From Clostridiales bacterium UBA4696 (lineage in GTDB: Bacteria > Bacillota > Clostridia > Oscillospirales > Oscillospiraceae), in assembly GCA_002404795.1 (NCBI GenBank), contig DHKK01000045.1, positions 1-6,210 of the forward strand: DNA of 6,210 nt. Direction: 5' to 3'. This document shows positions 6,192-6,210 of the stretch, piece after piece; within the stretch, counting starts at the first letter, position 1; every line of letters begins with the position of its first letter. The position numbers and the translations under genes were made by a program. The notes below the pieces were generated by a model. That model did not search any database and was not told the origin of the DNA. It saw nothing but the letters and a program-made list of their open reading frames with translations.

Positions 6192-6210
6192 CTTCCCCTA
6201 TGAGGGGAAG
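6192..6210 (+). terminator. GC-rich hairpin after argG: terminator or edge of a second palindromic repeat
   Basis: CTTCCCCT (6192-6199) pairs perfectly with AGGGGAAG (6203-6210) around a 3-nt loop, starting 20 bp after the argG stop. It could end the argG transcript, but the window stops at the last paired base, so a following T-run cannot be seen. The stem is a close variant of the CTCCCCT/AGGGGAG stems of the repeat at 1-112, so it may instead be the first hairpin of another repeat copy. The hairpin is certain; its role is not. Confidence 0.5.

Overview
The window holds two real genes, transcribed away from each other from a shared 245-bp AT-rich spacer, with palindromic intergenic repeats at the two edges. 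The genes are GC-rich, with Leu TTA and CTA and Ser TCA codons very rare in the long gene. The promoters are textbook sigma-A type, argG has a strong GGAGG ribosome binding site, and the hairpin repeat at the left edge resembles intergenic repeats of gut Clostridia. Together these suggest a high-GC member of the Bacillota, most likely Oscillospiraceae/Ruminococcaceae. That placement is inference; there is no rRNA gene here to settle it.

Positions 1-112 are a compact chain of hairpins whose two halves are imperfect inverted copies of each other, like a MITE or other small dispersed palindromic repeat. Seven bases further on is the stop codon of a 1528-residue reverse-strand gene (119-4705). 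Its product appears to join five modules. From the N terminus these are an HD-type phosphohydrolase domain resembling YqeK, a long helical HEAT-like region, a nucleotidyltransferase of the NadD/CoaD superfamily, a GNAT-like segment and a phosphoribosyltransferase-like domain. I do not recognise it as a characterised protein. It is the most interesting object in the window, and its domains point to nucleotide or NAD-type metabolism.

Positions 4706-4950 hold two divergent promoters. The one for the large gene is TTTACT-17-TAAAAT on the reverse strand. The one for argG is TTGACT-17-TATATT on the forward strand. Between and over them lie a candidate ArgR operator and a 9-bp direct repeat flanking the argG -10 element.

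Positions 4951-6171 encode a complete, ordinary argininosuccinate synthase (ArgG, 406 residues), the step of arginine synthesis that joins citrulline and aspartate. A GC-rich hairpin begins 20 bp after its stop and runs to the window edge, so argH is not immediately downstream. Nothing in the sequence ties the large protein to arginine metabolism beyond the shared promoter region.
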